The notes under the pieces are model-generated. The model ran no database searches, was not told where the DNA came from, and worked only from the letters and a program-made list of their open reading frames with translations. The translations under genes and the position numbers were made by a program. Shown here one piece after another: positions 33,385 to 42,746 of a DNA stretch of 64,000 nucleotides. How positions within the stretch are numbered: the stretch's first letter is position 1; each line of letters opens with the position of its first letter. This DNA comes from UBA1724 sp051884615 (GTDB taxonomy: Bacteria; Verrucomicrobiota; Lentisphaeria; Oligosphaerales; Oligosphaeraceae). Location of the stretch: positions 1-64,000 of the forward strand of contig JBJEVT010000012.1 in NCBI GenBank assembly GCA_051884615.1, written 5' to 3'.

Positions 33385-35166
33385 ATGGCAAATGCGATTG
33401 TAATGCCGAAGGCGGGCAACTCCGTGGAGGAGTGCATTCTGAGCAAGTGGCGCATCGCGGTGGGGGACACCATCGCCAAGGGCGCCATCATCGCCGACGC
33501 CGAGACGGACAAGACCTCCATCGAGGTGGAGGCCACGGAAGGGGGCAAGGTGCTGGCGCTCTTCGCCAAGGAAGGGGATCTGGTGCCTGTGCTGACTCCC
33601 ATCTGCGCCGTGGGCGCCGAGGGAGAGGACGCCTCCGCTCTCGCCCCGGGTGGCGCCGCCGCCGCCCCTGCTCCCGCCGAGGCTCCCGCTCCTGTTGCCG
33701 CTCCCGCTCCTGCTCCTGCTCCTGCCGAGGCTCCCGCTCCTGCCGCTCTGCCTGCCGGAGTGGAGGCCATCCTCATGCCCAAGGCGGGCAACTCCGTGGA
33801 GGAGTGCATCCTGAGCAAGTGGCGGGTGAAGGTGGGGGACACCCTGGCCAAGGGCGCCATCATCGCCGACGCCGAGACGGACAAGACCTCCATCGAGGTG
33901 GAGGCCACCGCGGAGGGCACGGTGCTGGCTCTCCTGGCGCAGGAAGGGGATCTGGTGCCCGTGCTGACGGACATCTGCCTGGTGGGCCCCGCTGGAACGG
34001 ACGTGTCCGCCTGCAAGAAGGGCGGCGCCCCCGCCGCCCAGGCCCCCGCTCCCGCCGCTGTTGAGGCTCCCGCCGCCGTGCCTGCCGCCCAGGCTCCCGC
34101 TGCTCCCGCCGCTCCCGCCGCCGCCGTGGAAGGCGCGCCCCTCTCTCCCCGCGCCCGCCGCTTTGTCGCGGAGCATCCCTTCGTGATGGGGGCCATCGCC
34201 GGCAGCGGCGCCCAGGGCCGCATCATGGAGAAGGATGTGATGGCCGCCTACCAGACCAGCACCCATCTGACTCCCGCCGCCGCCGCCATGGTGGCCGCCG
34301 GAGCGAAGGTGCCTCCCGCCGGCACCGGCCCCCAGGGAGAAATCACCGCCGAGGATGTGGAGAACTTCGCCAAGGGCGTGGTTCCCGCCGCCGCGCCCGC
34401 CGCCGCGCCTGCCGCCGCCGCACCTGTTGCCGCTTCCGCCGCCGCTCCTGCCGCCCAGGACGAGGACGTGGTGACCGAGAAGCCCTTCAGCCGGATTCGC
34501 GGCGTCATCGCCAAGCGTCTCCAGGAATCCCTGCAGACCATGGCGCAGTACACCCTCAACTGCGAAGCGGATGTCACCGGGCTTCTGGCGCTGCGGAAGA
34601 AGATCAAGGCCGCCGGCGAGAAGCTGGGCCTGGCCAACATCAACATCGGCGACATGGTGATGTATGCGGTCATCAAGACCCTGCAGCAGGTGCCCGAGCT
34701 CAACGGCGAGTTCGCCGACAACGTGGTGAAGCTCCACAGCGCCGTCCACATGGGCTTCGCCTGCGACACCCCCAAGGGGCTCCTGGTGCCCGTGCTCCAT
34801 CACTCCCAGAAGATGAGCCTGGCGGAGATGTGCCGTCAGGTGAAGAACCTGGCCAAGGCCGCCAACGCCGGAAATCTGGCTCCCGACCTGATGAACGGGG
34901 CCACCTTCACCGTCTCCAACCTGGGCTCCTTCGGCGTCATCAACTTCACTCCCGTGATCTCCGCTCCCCAGATCGCCATGCTGGGCGTGGGCAAGACCCT
35001 GCTGCGGCCCGTCCGCCAGGCCGACGGCTCCATCGCCTACCGCGACTACATGCAGTTCTCCCTGACCATGAACCACATGGTGGTGGACGGCGCCCCCGGC
35101 GCCCGCTTCCTCCAGACCCTGTGCGCCAACATCGAGAACTTCGAACTGATCTGCATCGCCCGGTAG
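33385..35166 (+). CDS. aceF: Pyruvate dehydrogenase E2, dihydrolipoamide acetyltransferase
   Basis: 593 aa. Two N-terminal lipoyl domains (about 1-80 and 128-208) each carry ETDKTS with the lipoyl Lys (K43 in the first) and are almost identical even at the DNA level. Pro/Ala linkers separate them from two regions like peripheral-subunit-binding domains (LSPRARRFVAEHP... and a second near 295-330). Residues about 370-593 are the catalytic acetyltransferase domain ending in NHMVVDGAPGARFL with the active-site HxxxDG. It forms the core of the PDH complex with E1 and E3 encoded next. Confidence 0.96.
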   Translation: MANAIVMPKAGNSVEECILSKWRIAVGDTIAKGAIIADAETDKTSIEVEATEGGKVLALFAKEGDLVPVLTPICAVGAEGEDASALAPGGAAAAPAPAEAPAPVAAPAPAPAPAEAPAPAALPAGVEAILMPKAGNSVEECILSKWRVKVGDTLAKGAIIADAETDKTSIEVEATAEGTVLALLAQEGDLVPVLTDICLVGPAGTDVSACKKGGAPAAQAPAPAAVEAPAAVPAAQAPAAPAAPAAAVEGAPLSPRARRFVAEHPFVMGAIAGSGAQGRIMEKDVMAAYQTSTHLTPAAAAMVAAGAKVPPAGTGPQGEITAEDVENFAKGVVPAAAPAAAPAAAAPVAASAAAPAAQDEDVVTEKPFSRIRGVIAKRLQESLQTMAQYTLNCEADVTGLLALRKKIKAAGEKLGLANINIGDMVMYAVIKTLQQVPELNGEFADNVVKLHSAVHMGFACDTPKGLLVPVLHHSQKMSLAEMCRQVKNLAKAANAGNLAPDLMNGATFTVSNLGSFGVINFTPVISAPQIAMLGVGKTLLRPVRQADGSIAYRDYMQFSLTMNHMVVDGAPGARFLQTLCANIENFELICIAR

Positions 35167-35260
35167 CCCGGCCTCCCGGCGCGGGAGAGGGAGGACGGAG
35201 GCAAGCCTCCCCTCCCTCCCCAATCCCTTCCCCCCTTCCCAATCCCAGGAGAATCTTTCC

Positions 35261-36610
35261 ATGTATGATTTGATGGTCATCGGCGCCGGTCCCGGCGGAT
35301 ACGAGGCGGCAGCCTACGCCGCCCGGCATTTCCAGAAGAAGGTCGTCCTCTTCGAGAAGCAGGAGTTGGGCGGCACCTGCCTGAACGTGGGGTGCATCCC
35401 CACCAAGACTTTCATGCGCTCCGTGAAGAATCTGGAGGAGTGCCAGGACGCCGCCACCTACGGCGTGAAGAACGAGGCCAAGCCCGCGCTGGACATGGCC
35501 GCCGTCCAGGCCCGGAAGCAGAAGGTGGTCTCCCAGCTGGTGCGGGGCGTGGCCGCCATGGAGAAAGGCGCCGGCGTGGAGGTGGTGAAGGCCCAGGCCC
35601 GCATCGTGGCGCCGGGGAAGATCGAGGCGGCGGGCAAGGTCTACGAGGGCGCCAACATCCTCCTGGCCACCGGCTCCGTCCCCGCCGCGCCTCCCATTCC
35701 CGGCCTGCGGGACAATCCCCTGGTGCTGGACTCCACCGGCATCCTCGCCCTGGACAAGCTGCCCAAGGCCCTGGTGGTCATCGGCGGCGGCGTCATCGGA
35801 CTGGAGTTCGCCAACTTCTTCCATGCGGCGGGCACCCAGGTCTCCATCGTGGAGATGATGCCCAAGATCGCCCCCGTGGTGGACGACGAGATCGGCCAGC
35901 AGCTCCACAAGGAGCTCACCCGCGCCGGCATCGCCATCCACCTGAATTGCAAGGTGGTGAAGATCGAGGGCTCCACCCTCCATTATCTGGATCCCGAGGG
36001 CAAGGAGCAGAAGGTCGCCGGCGACTATGTGCTCAACGCCACCGGCCGCCGCCCCGTGACCCAGGATCTGGGCCTGGAGGAGCTGAAGGTGGACATGAAC
36101 CGGAAGGGCGTGGTCACCGACGAGTTCGGCAGGACCAGCGTGCCCGGCATCTGGGCGTGCGGCGATGTCACGGGCCGCTGCCTTCTGGCCCACGCCGCCA
36201 CCCGCGAGGGCGTGGTGGCCGTGAACAACATGTTCGGCGTGGCGGACCGCATGACCTACAAGGCCATCCCCTCCGTGATCTTCACCCATCCCGAAGTGGC
36301 CCAGGTGGGCGCCACGGAGCAGGAGCTGAAGGCCAAGGGCGTCGCCTACCGGAAGGTGGTGCAGCCCATGGCCATGGCGGGCCGCTTCATGGTGGACTAC
36401 GCGGGCAAGAGCGGCACCGTGAAGGTCCTGGTCAGCGAAAAGTATGGCCAGGTGCTGGGCGTCCACGCCATCGGCGGCTGCGCCGGCGAATTCATCTGCG
36501 CCGCCAGCGCCATGGTGGGCCAGGAGATGACGGTGGACACGGTCCAGCGCATCGTCTTCCCCCATCCCACGGTCTCCGAGTCCATCCGGGAGGCCGTCCT
36601 CCACGCCTAG
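35261..36610 (+). CDS. lpdA: Dihydrolipoamide dehydrogenase, E3
   Basis: A 449-aa flavoprotein that reoxidises the E2 lipoyl groups and makes NADH. It has the FAD-binding VIGAGPGGYEAA, the redox disulfide GGTCLNVGCIPTK, the NAD site VIGGGVIGLEFAN, and the C-terminal HPTVSESI, whose His is the active-site base. Full length. It lies 94 nt downstream of E2 and 115 nt upstream of E1. Confidence 0.97.
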   Translation: MYDLMVIGAGPGGYEAAAYAARHFQKKVVLFEKQELGGTCLNVGCIPTKTFMRSVKNLEECQDAATYGVKNEAKPALDMAAVQARKQKVVSQLVRGVAAMEKGAGVEVVKAQARIVAPGKIEAAGKVYEGANILLATGSVPAAPPIPGLRDNPLVLDSTGILALDKLPKALVVIGGGVIGLEFANFFHAAGTQVSIVEMMPKIAPVVDDEIGQQLHKELTRAGIAIHLNCKVVKIEGSTLHYLDPEGKEQKVAGDYVLNATGRRPVTQDLGLEELKVDMNRKGVVTDEFGRTSVPGIWACGDVTGRCLLAHAATREGVVAVNNMFGVADRMTYKAIPSVIFTHPEVAQVGATEQELKAKGVAYRKVVQPMAMAGRFMVDYAGKSGTVKVLVSEKYGQVLGVHAIGGCAGEFICAASAMVGQEMTVDTVQRIVFPHPTVSESIREAVLHA

Positions 36611-36725
36611 CGGACCTCGCCGGTCCCCGGGGGCGGGAGCCCCGGCGCTTCCTCCCCCTCATCCCCCCTTTCCCCTCTTCTCACTCCCCATCCCCCAACC
36701 GCTGCATAGCAAGGATTCCGTTCCC

Positions 36726-39221
36726 ATGACCAAAGCATTGGAAATTCGTCCTGAGGACTGGTTCAAGCCCGGCTTCATCCATTTCGAGGACATTCCGGTC
36801 TGCCAGTACAAGAAGACCATCGCCCAGGAAAAGAAGAACTACACCAAGGAAGAGTTCCTGGCCATCTACCATGACATGCTGGTGTGCCACGACTTCGAGA
36901 CCGTGATCAACGAGATCAAGCTCCAGGGCAAATACGAGGATGTGAGCTACAAGCATCCCGGCCCCGCCCACCTCTCCCTGGGACAGGCCGCCACCGCCGT
37001 GGGCGCCGCCTATCACCTGGACATGAACGACTTCACCTTCGGCAGCCACCGCTCCCATTCCGAGATCCTGGCCAAGGGCCTCTCCGCCATCCGGAAGCTG
37101 GATGACGCCGCCCTCCAGAAGGTGATGGAGGACTTCTTCGGCGGCGCCACCCTGAAGGTGGTCCAGGAGCATTGCAAGTGCTCCACCGTCAAGGAGCTTG
37201 CCCGCCACTTCCTGGTCTACGGCGCCTACGCCGAGATCTTCGCCCGGGTCACCGGCTTCAACAAGGGCTGGGGCGGCTCCATGCACTGCTTCTTCACCCC
37301 CTTCGGCATCTATCCCAACAACGCCATCGTGGGCGGCAGCGGACCCGTGGCGCCCGGCGCCGCGCTCTTCAAGCTGGTGAACGACCGCAAGGGCATCGTC
37401 CTGTGCAACATCGGCGACGCCTCCTTCGGCTGCGGCCCCGTCTGGGAAGGTCTCATGTTCTCCGCCATGGGCCAGTTCAAGACCCTCTGGAAGGAAAAGG
37501 GATACAAGGGACTCCCCATCCTCTTCAACTGCTCCGACAACGCCTACGGCATGGGCGGACAGACCGCCGGCTCCTCCAAGGACAAGTATCTGGGAGAGAC
37601 CATGGGCTTCGGACAGCTGGCCCGCATCGGCGCCGGCGTCGACCCCGACCAGATGTTCGCGGAACGGGTCAACGGCTATGATCCCCTGGCCGTGGCGGAC
37701 GCCGTGAAGCGCCAGAAGGAACACCTCCTCAAGGGCGAAGGCCCCGCGCTCCTGGATGTGGCCACCTACCGCATCGGCGGACACTCCCCCTCCGACGCCT
37801 CCAGCTACCGCACCAAGGAAGAACTGGACATCTGGAAGGACTTCGACGCCATCCGCCAGTACAAGGAGAAGCTGGTGAAGGCCAAGGTCATCACCGAGCA
37901 GGAGGCCGCCAAGACCGAGAAGCAGGTCCACGACCTGGTGAAGGAGATGTTCATCCTCTCCATCGACAAGGAGATCTCCCCCTACGAAACCATGGACTCC
38001 ATGTTCATCGAGTCCGTGATGTTCTCCAACAAGAAGCTGGAAAGCTGCGACGAAACCCGGAAGGGCGACGCCGACTTCCTCCAGCCCCTGGCGGAGAACG
38101 AACAGTACAAGAAGATCCAGAAGAAGCAGCGCTTCTATGCCGACGCCACCGGAAAGCCCTACTCCTCCATGCTGGTGTACAACATCTGCGACGCCGTCTT
38201 CGAGGCCATGACCCATCGTTTCTCCCAGGACCCCACCATGGTGGCTTTCGGTGAGGACAACCGGGACTGGGGCGGCGCCTACGCCTGCTACCGCGGGCTC
38301 ACCGAGCTGCTCCCCTACCACCGCTTCTTCAACTCCCCCATCTCCGAGGCCGCCATCATCGGCGCCGCCGTGGGATATGCCCTGGCCGGCGGCCGGGCCG
38401 TGGCGGAAATCATGTACTGCGACTTCATCGGACGCTGCGGCGACGAGCTCTTCAACCAGCTCTCCAAGTGGCAGGCCATGTCCGGCGGCGTGCTCCGCAT
38501 GCCCGTGGTGGTGCGCATCTCCGTGGGCTTCAAGTACGGCGCCCAGCACTCCCAGGATTGGTCCAGCATCTTCAACCACATCCCCGGCCTGAAGGTGATC
38601 TATCCCGTCACTCCCTACGACGCCAAGGGCCTCCTGAACAGCGCCCTCTCCGGCACCGACCCCGTCATCTGCCTGGAGTCCCAGCAGTGCTACAAGCACG
38701 GCGAAATGTTCCACGAGGGCGGCGTGCCCACTGGCTACTACGAGATTCCCATCGGCGAGCCCGATGTGAAGAAGGCCGGCAAGGACCTGACCATCATCAC
38801 CCTGGGACCCATCCTGTACAAGGCTCTGGACGCCGCCAAGGAACTGGCCAAGTACGGCGTGGACGCCGAGGTCATCGACCTGCGCTCCATCAATCCGCTG
38901 AACTACGACAAGCTGGTGGAGTCCGTGAAGAAGACCGGCAAGGCCATCCTGCTGAACGAGGCCGTGGAGCGCGGCAACGTGATGCAGAACGTGGCCGCCA
39001 CCCTCACCCAGCTGGCCTTCGACTCCCTGGACGCCCCCATCGCCGTGGTGGGCAGCCGGAACTGGGTCTCCCCCGCCGCCGAGCTGGAGAGCAAGTTCTT
39101 CCCGCAGGTGGGCTGGATTCTGGACACCATCCACGAGCGCATCATGCCTCTGAAGGGATACACCCCCGGCATCAACCGCTCCCTGGGCGAACTGGGCCGC
39201 ACGGCGCGTCTGGGCGTGTAA
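36726..39221 (+). CDS. Pyruvate (2-oxoacid) dehydrogenase E1, fused alpha and beta subunits
   Basis: 831 aa carrying E1 alpha and then E1 beta in one chain. The alpha half (about 1-440) has FGSHRSHSE, the thiamine diphosphate motif GDASFGCG...NCSDN, and GGHSPSDASSYR. The beta half (about 475-831) has MVAFGEDN, NSPISEAAIIGAAVGYA, and VRISVGFKYGAQHSQDW. It decarboxylates pyruvate and acetylates E2. Alpha-beta fusions occur in some Bacteroidetes, Chlamydiae and other PVC members, whereas most bacteria keep separate genes. Branched-chain 2-oxoacids are possible substrates, but the AceF-LpdA context favours pyruvate. Confidence 0.92.
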   Translation: MTKALEIRPEDWFKPGFIHFEDIPVCQYKKTIAQEKKNYTKEEFLAIYHDMLVCHDFETVINEIKLQGKYEDVSYKHPGPAHLSLGQAATAVGAAYHLDMNDFTFGSHRSHSEILAKGLSAIRKLDDAALQKVMEDFFGGATLKVVQEHCKCSTVKELARHFLVYGAYAEIFARVTGFNKGWGGSMHCFFTPFGIYPNNAIVGGSGPVAPGAALFKLVNDRKGIVLCNIGDASFGCGPVWEGLMFSAMGQFKTLWKEKGYKGLPILFNCSDNAYGMGGQTAGSSKDKYLGETMGFGQLARIGAGVDPDQMFAERVNGYDPLAVADAVKRQKEHLLKGEGPALLDVATYRIGGHSPSDASSYRTKEELDIWKDFDAIRQYKEKLVKAKVITEQEAAKTEKQVHDLVKEMFILSIDKEISPYETMDSMFIESVMFSNKKLESCDETRKGDADFLQPLAENEQYKKIQKKQRFYADATGKPYSSMLVYNICDAVFEAMTHRFSQDPTMVAFGEDNRDWGGAYACYRGLTELLPYHRFFNSPISEAAIIGAAVGYALAGGRAVAEIMYCDFIGRCGDELFNQLSKWQAMSGGVLRMPVVVRISVGFKYGAQHSQDWSSIFNHIPGLKVIYPVTPYDAKGLLNSALSGTDPVICLESQQCYKHGEMFHEGGVPTGYYEIPIGEPDVKKAGKDLTIITLGPILYKALDAAKELAKYGVDAEVIDLRSINPLNYDKLVESVKKTGKAILLNEAVERGNVMQNVAATLTQLAFDSLDAPIAVVGSRNWVSPAAELESKFFPQVGWILDTIHERIMPLKGYTPGINRSLGELGRTARLGV

Positions 39222-39446
39222 CTCCCCCGCCTCCTCCACCCCTCCCTCCCTCTCCCGGCATCCCCGGGAACCAGGGAAGGGCAGGGCGCAGGGGAGACCT
39301 CCCCGGGGGAAAGCCCCCCTTTCCCCCTCCCTCCATGCGGCGCCGTCCTCCTTCCCGGCAGGATGGCTCCGCATGCTCTTTTTCCCCGGGAATCCGACGA
39401 AGCGCCTGCTCTGCGCCGGGTTCCTCCCTCTTGACGCCTTTTTGCC

Positions 39447-39860
39447 ATGGATGCCACGATCACCTACCGCGTCCCCTATGCGGACACGGACCAGATGGGC
39501 TTTGTCTACTACGGAAACTATCTGGTTTTCTTTGAACGGGCCAGGAACGAGCTGATGCGGACCCTGGGCTTCACCTACCGGGAACTGGAAGGACTGGGCG
39601 TGGGCCTCCCCGTCATCGAGGCGTCCCTGAAATATCATGTCCATGCCCAATACGACGATCTTCTCACCATCCGCGCCAGGGTGGCAGAATACACCGGCAT
39701 CCGCGTGAAGGTCGAGTGCCAGGTGCTCCGGGACGACAAGCTCCTGGTGGAAGGATGGACACGACACGCCTTCATGGATTTGAAGACCGGACGCCCCGCC
39801 AGAGTCCCCGCCATCATGCAGGAAAAACTCCGGCAGCTCACCGCAGAACAGGAATCCTAG
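39447..39860 (+). CDS. YbgC/4HBT-family acyl-CoA thioesterase
   Basis: A 137-aa hot-dog-fold thioesterase. YADTDQMGFVYYGNYLVFFERARNEL contains the family signature with the active-site Asp (D13-x-x-G). VVEASLKYH-like spacing follows (IEASLKYHVHAQYDD). Family members hydrolyse short acyl-CoA or act with the Tol-Pal system. It sits 225 nt behind the PDH operon, so acyl-CoA hydrolysis fits. tolB lies far away at the window's end. The substrate cannot be told from sequence. Confidence 0.88.
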   Translation: MDATITYRVPYADTDQMGFVYYGNYLVFFERARNELMRTLGFTYRELEGLGVGLPVIEASLKYHVHAQYDDLLTIRARVAEYTGIRVKVECQVLRDDKLLVEGWTRHAFMDLKTGRPARVPAIMQEKLRQLTAEQES

Positions 39861-40005
39861 CCGTCAGAATCCCTGTGCCCGCCGCCAACACCTTGCTGTG
39901 AAAGGGAAAATTCCTGAGGTGCGGACGGTCCTTGCAATACGGGATTCCCTGGTCATATTAAACCGCTTTTCCTCCCGGGGGGGGGAGGGAGAAAAGTTCC
40001 TTTCG

Positions 40006-40093
40006 GGAGAGATGGCTGAGTGGTCTAAGGCAGCGGTCTTGAAAACCGCCGGAGGGCAACCTCCCGTGGGTTCGAATCCCACTCTCTCCGCCA
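40006..40093 (+). tRNA. tRNA-Ser(UGA)
   Basis: Full cloverleaf of 88 nt including an encoded CCA. Acceptor GGAGAGA pairs with TCTCTCC. The anticodon stem GCGGT/ACCGC closes the loop CTTGAAA, anticodon TGA. A long variable arm (GGAGGGCAACCTCC) marks a class II serine tRNA, and the T-arm is GTGGG-TTCGAAT-CCCAC. Confidence 0.98.
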
Positions 40094-40294
40094 GATTTAT
40101 GATCTTATTGGGCTGATTTTCATGGAGTGATTTGTCCCCGTTTTTGCAAAGAAAAAGGCTGCCTGTGCCCGTCTTCCGAGAGACGAATTACGATCTATAA
40201 CTCCCGCCGCCAGCGGCATCCTCATGGCGGCTTTTGAGATGTATTTCCCGGCGCGGTCGAAAGGGAGAAGAGCATATTTTTTTCCTTTTTGTCG

Positions 40295-40394
40295 AATCCG
40301 CTTGCGGAAAGTGTTTTGCGGATTATCGTTCATGAACGATGCGGATTCACGGGAACCCGGTGGGTGGGCCGCCGAAGGCTACGTGAATCCGCAT
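40295..40394. other. Dense set of inverted repeats, possible structured RNA
   Basis: Within 100 bp there are three nested dyads. AATCCGC (40295) pairs with GCGGATT (40318). A perfect 16-bp palindrome ATCGTTCATGAACGAT covers 40325-40340. ATGCGGATTCACG (40339-40351) pairs perfectly with CGTGAATCCGCAT (40382-40394), followed by a T-rich run. They lie in a 630-bp gap between tRNA-Ser and the MATE gene where I see no convincing coding. This could be a small RNA with a terminator stem or a repeat element; strand is undetermined. Confidence 0.5.
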
Positions 40395-40722
40395 TTTCTA
40401 TTTCATGATCTCGTGGTCGTAGTTCCGCTCGTTTTTTCTATTGATATATCCAAGATTCCGGGCGGGGCGGGGAAGCGTTACGCCGCCTCCCGCCTTGCGC
40501 CTCCAACCGCCGCCGCGGTTTTGTTTGTCCCTATGGCAACGGGGGTGTGATTCAGGGGATTGGCGGGGATTGACAACCCAGGAAACATCACTACCTTAAT
40601 TGACAGGACGCCCTGGGAAATCCGGCAGTCTCCGTGCATCGGGGGACGTGTCTTTGCCTTCGGGGGCGTTTTTTGTTTTCCCTGCCATGGTTCCCCTGTC
40701 TTTGGGCAGAGGAGCGCCTCCC

Positions 40723-42078
40723 ATGAGATCCACCGGTTTTTTCCAGGACAACCAATTTTGGCGCAGGCTCTGCGCCCTGGCTTTCCCCATTGCCTTCCAG
40801 AATCTGATGCTGGCGTTGGTGGCGGCGGCGGATGCGCTGATGCTGGGGCGTTTTCATCAGAACGCCATGGCGGCGGTCAGTTTGGCGACCCAGGTGCAGT
40901 TTGTGCAGAATCTGCTTTTGTGGGGCATTGTTTCGGGGGTGGGGGTGCTGGGCGCCCAGTATTGGGGGAAGGGGGATCGGTCGGCCATGGGCCGGATCTT
41001 CGGCATCAGCATCCGGCAGTCCCTGTGGATCTGCGTGCTGTTCTTTCTCCTCTGCCGCTGGTGTCCGGAAAAGCTGATGCTGTGCTTCGCCCATGACGCC
41101 GAGCTGGTGCGCATCGGAGCGGAATACCTGAAGATGGCGGCCTGGTCCTATCTTCTGACGGGCTTCTCCCAATGCTATCTGGGCATCATGAAGGTCAGCG
41201 ACCATGTGCGGGAGGCCACGGCCATCAGTTCCGCCGCGGTCCTGGTGAACATCGCCTTGAACGCCCTCTTCATCTTCGGGGGCTTGGGCTTTCCCGCCCT
41301 GGGCGTCCGGGGAGCCGCCTTGGCGACGGTGCTGGCGCGGGTGGTGGAATTGGCCTGGTGCGCGGGGCTCTCCTGTCGCCGGGGCTATCTCCGGCTGCGC
41401 CCGGGGGACGTCCTCTCCTTCCACCGGGGGCTGAGCCTGGATTTCCTGCGCTATACTCTGCCTATCGTGGGCGCCATGATGCTCTGGGGGATCGGCTTCA
41501 CCGCCTACACGGCACTCATGGGGCATCTGGGAGGGGACGCCGCCGCCGCCAACGGGGTGGCTGCCGTCGCCCGGGATCTGATGTGCTGCCTGTGCAACGG
41601 ACTTGCCGGAGGGTGCGGCATCCTCATCGGCAACGAACTGGGGGCGGGACGTCTTCTCCAGGGCAGGCGCTATGGGGAACGCTCCATGATCCTCGCCTTT
41701 CTGGCGGGAGGGGTCTCCACGCTGGGCATTCTGGCATGCATCCCCCTGGTTTCCCGACTCCTTCCCCTGACGGCACAGGCCCAGGAGTATATGCGGGGGA
41801 TGTTCCTGATTCTCTCGATCTACATGATCGGACGTTGCGTCTGCACCGTGGTGATCAACGGGATTTTCTCGGCGGGGGGAGACACCTACTTCGACATCTA
41901 CAGCCTGGCTGTCTGCATGTGGGGCGTGGCGCTTCCCTGCGCCTTCCTGGGGGCATTTGTCTGGAAACTCCCCGTGCTGGCGGTCTACGCCTGCACCTGC
42001 CTGGACGAAGTGGGAAAGATCCCCTGGGTGATTCTCCACTATCGACGCTATCTGTGGGTGCGAAACATCACCCGCTGA
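40723..42078 (+). CDS. MATE-family multidrug/cation efflux transporter
   Basis: A 451-aa inner membrane protein with about 12 helices in two homologous halves. ALAFPIAFQNLMLALVAAADALMLGR is the opening helix pair of MATE transporters. WGIVSGVGVLGAQYWG and the late GIFSAGGDTYFD match family positions. The start at 40723 follows GGAG. It uses a Na+ or H+ gradient to export organic cations. Na+ coupling would fit an Rnf-bearing anaerobe, but this is inference. Confidence 0.93.
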   Translation: MRSTGFFQDNQFWRRLCALAFPIAFQNLMLALVAAADALMLGRFHQNAMAAVSLATQVQFVQNLLLWGIVSGVGVLGAQYWGKGDRSAMGRIFGISIRQSLWICVLFFLLCRWCPEKLMLCFAHDAELVRIGAEYLKMAAWSYLLTGFSQCYLGIMKVSDHVREATAISSAAVLVNIALNALFIFGGLGFPALGVRGAALATVLARVVELAWCAGLSCRRGYLRLRPGDVLSFHRGLSLDFLRYTLPIVGAMMLWGIGFTAYTALMGHLGGDAAAANGVAAVARDLMCCLCNGLAGGCGILIGNELGAGRLLQGRRYGERSMILAFLAGGVSTLGILACIPLVSRLLPLTAQAQEYMRGMFLILSIYMIGRCVCTVVINGIFSAGGDTYFDIYSLAVCMWGVALPCAFLGAFVWKLPVLAVYACTCLDEVGKIPWVILHYRRYLWVRNITR

Positions 42079-42230
42079 CCGCAGATTCCCGCCGGGAAAT
42101 CCTGGGAAAAATGGCTGGGAAAAAGTTATAGTAAGCCAAAATCCCGAGCATCCCCAACGAGCAGTGTCTGTCACATAAGTCCAGTTGACCGGCTCTGCTC
42201 GTTTTGTTTTTCTGCCACAGGAGAAAGGAG

Positions 42231-42695
42231 ATGCCGAAAACCCCGCTGGAAAAATTTGTCTTCGCCCTGATGATGTCCGTGATCATGGTGGTGGGCATGG
42301 AGACCTATAATCAAATCCCCATCTGGAAGGGATTGCTCCCCTTCCTCAAGGCCCTCTCCTGGGAGTTGCCCATGATGACGGCGCTGGTGATGGTGACCCA
42401 GCAGGTGGCGGGCACTCCCCTCGCCACCGCTCTTGCCAAAGGGCTGGGAACGCTGCGCCATGCCCCGAATCCCCCCGGAAAGGTCTTCATGTCCTGCTGC
42501 ATGGTGGTGGCGATGTGCCCCCTGATGAGCGCCTGGGCCACCCTGATCTTCAAACTCTCCCTGGGCTTCTTCCCCAGACTCTGGCTGTTCACTTTCCTCC
42601 GCAATCTCCCCATGGCCGTCTTCTGGCAACTCCTGGTGGCTGGCCCGCTGGTCCGCTGGCTCTTCTCTCTCCTCTTCCCCCCGAAGGAAGCCTGA
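42231..42695 (+). CDS. DUF2798-like small membrane protein
   Basis: 154 aa. The ATG has AGGAGAAAGGAG directly upstream. There are four likely membrane helices in two similar hairpins (FVFALMMSVIMVVGMETYN and FMSCCMVVAMCPLMSAWATL). The LMMSxIMxxGMxxYN pattern recalls DUF2798, small membrane proteins of unknown function often found near transporters or MarR regulators. A TATAGT -10-like box is at 42127-42132. It lies just before a MarR gene, which may control it. Confidence 0.6.
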   Translation: MPKTPLEKFVFALMMSVIMVVGMETYNQIPIWKGLLPFLKALSWELPMMTALVMVTQQVAGTPLATALAKGLGTLRHAPNPPGKVFMSCCMVVAMCPLMSAWATLIFKLSLGFFPRLWLFTFLRNLPMAVFWQLLVAGPLVRWLFSLLFPPKEA

Positions 42696-42712
42696 GCCCC
42701 CCGGCACGCCCC

Positions 42713-42740
42713 TTGCAATGATTAGATGTCTAATTATATT
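42713..42740 (+). promoter_or_regulatory. MarR promoter with palindromic operator
   Basis: -35 TTGCAA (42713-42718) and -10 TATATT (42735-42740) are 16 bp apart. The spacer contains the palindrome ATTAGA-TG-TCTAAT (42721-42734), ideal for a MarR-type dimer. A predicted start of transcription near 42747 coincides with the ATG of the regulator, so the message may be leaderless. Confidence 0.65.
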
Positions 42741-42746
42741 GGGGGC

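Noticed and set aside
33352..36604. Long minus-strand frames opposite aceF and lpdA
   Set aside because: They mirror Ala/Pro-rich coding on the other strand and contain only low-complexity Gly/Ser/Arg sequence.
36681..39767. A 1,028-codon open frame on the minus strand opposite the E1 gene
   Set aside because: Antisense to a certain gene and to its thioesterase neighbour; no motif and repetitive Gly/Val/His composition.
40097..40333. A 78-codon minus-strand frame after tRNA-Ser
   Set aside because: It covers the dyad region, lacks a ribosome site, and its sequence has no domain; a structured non-coding element explains the region better.
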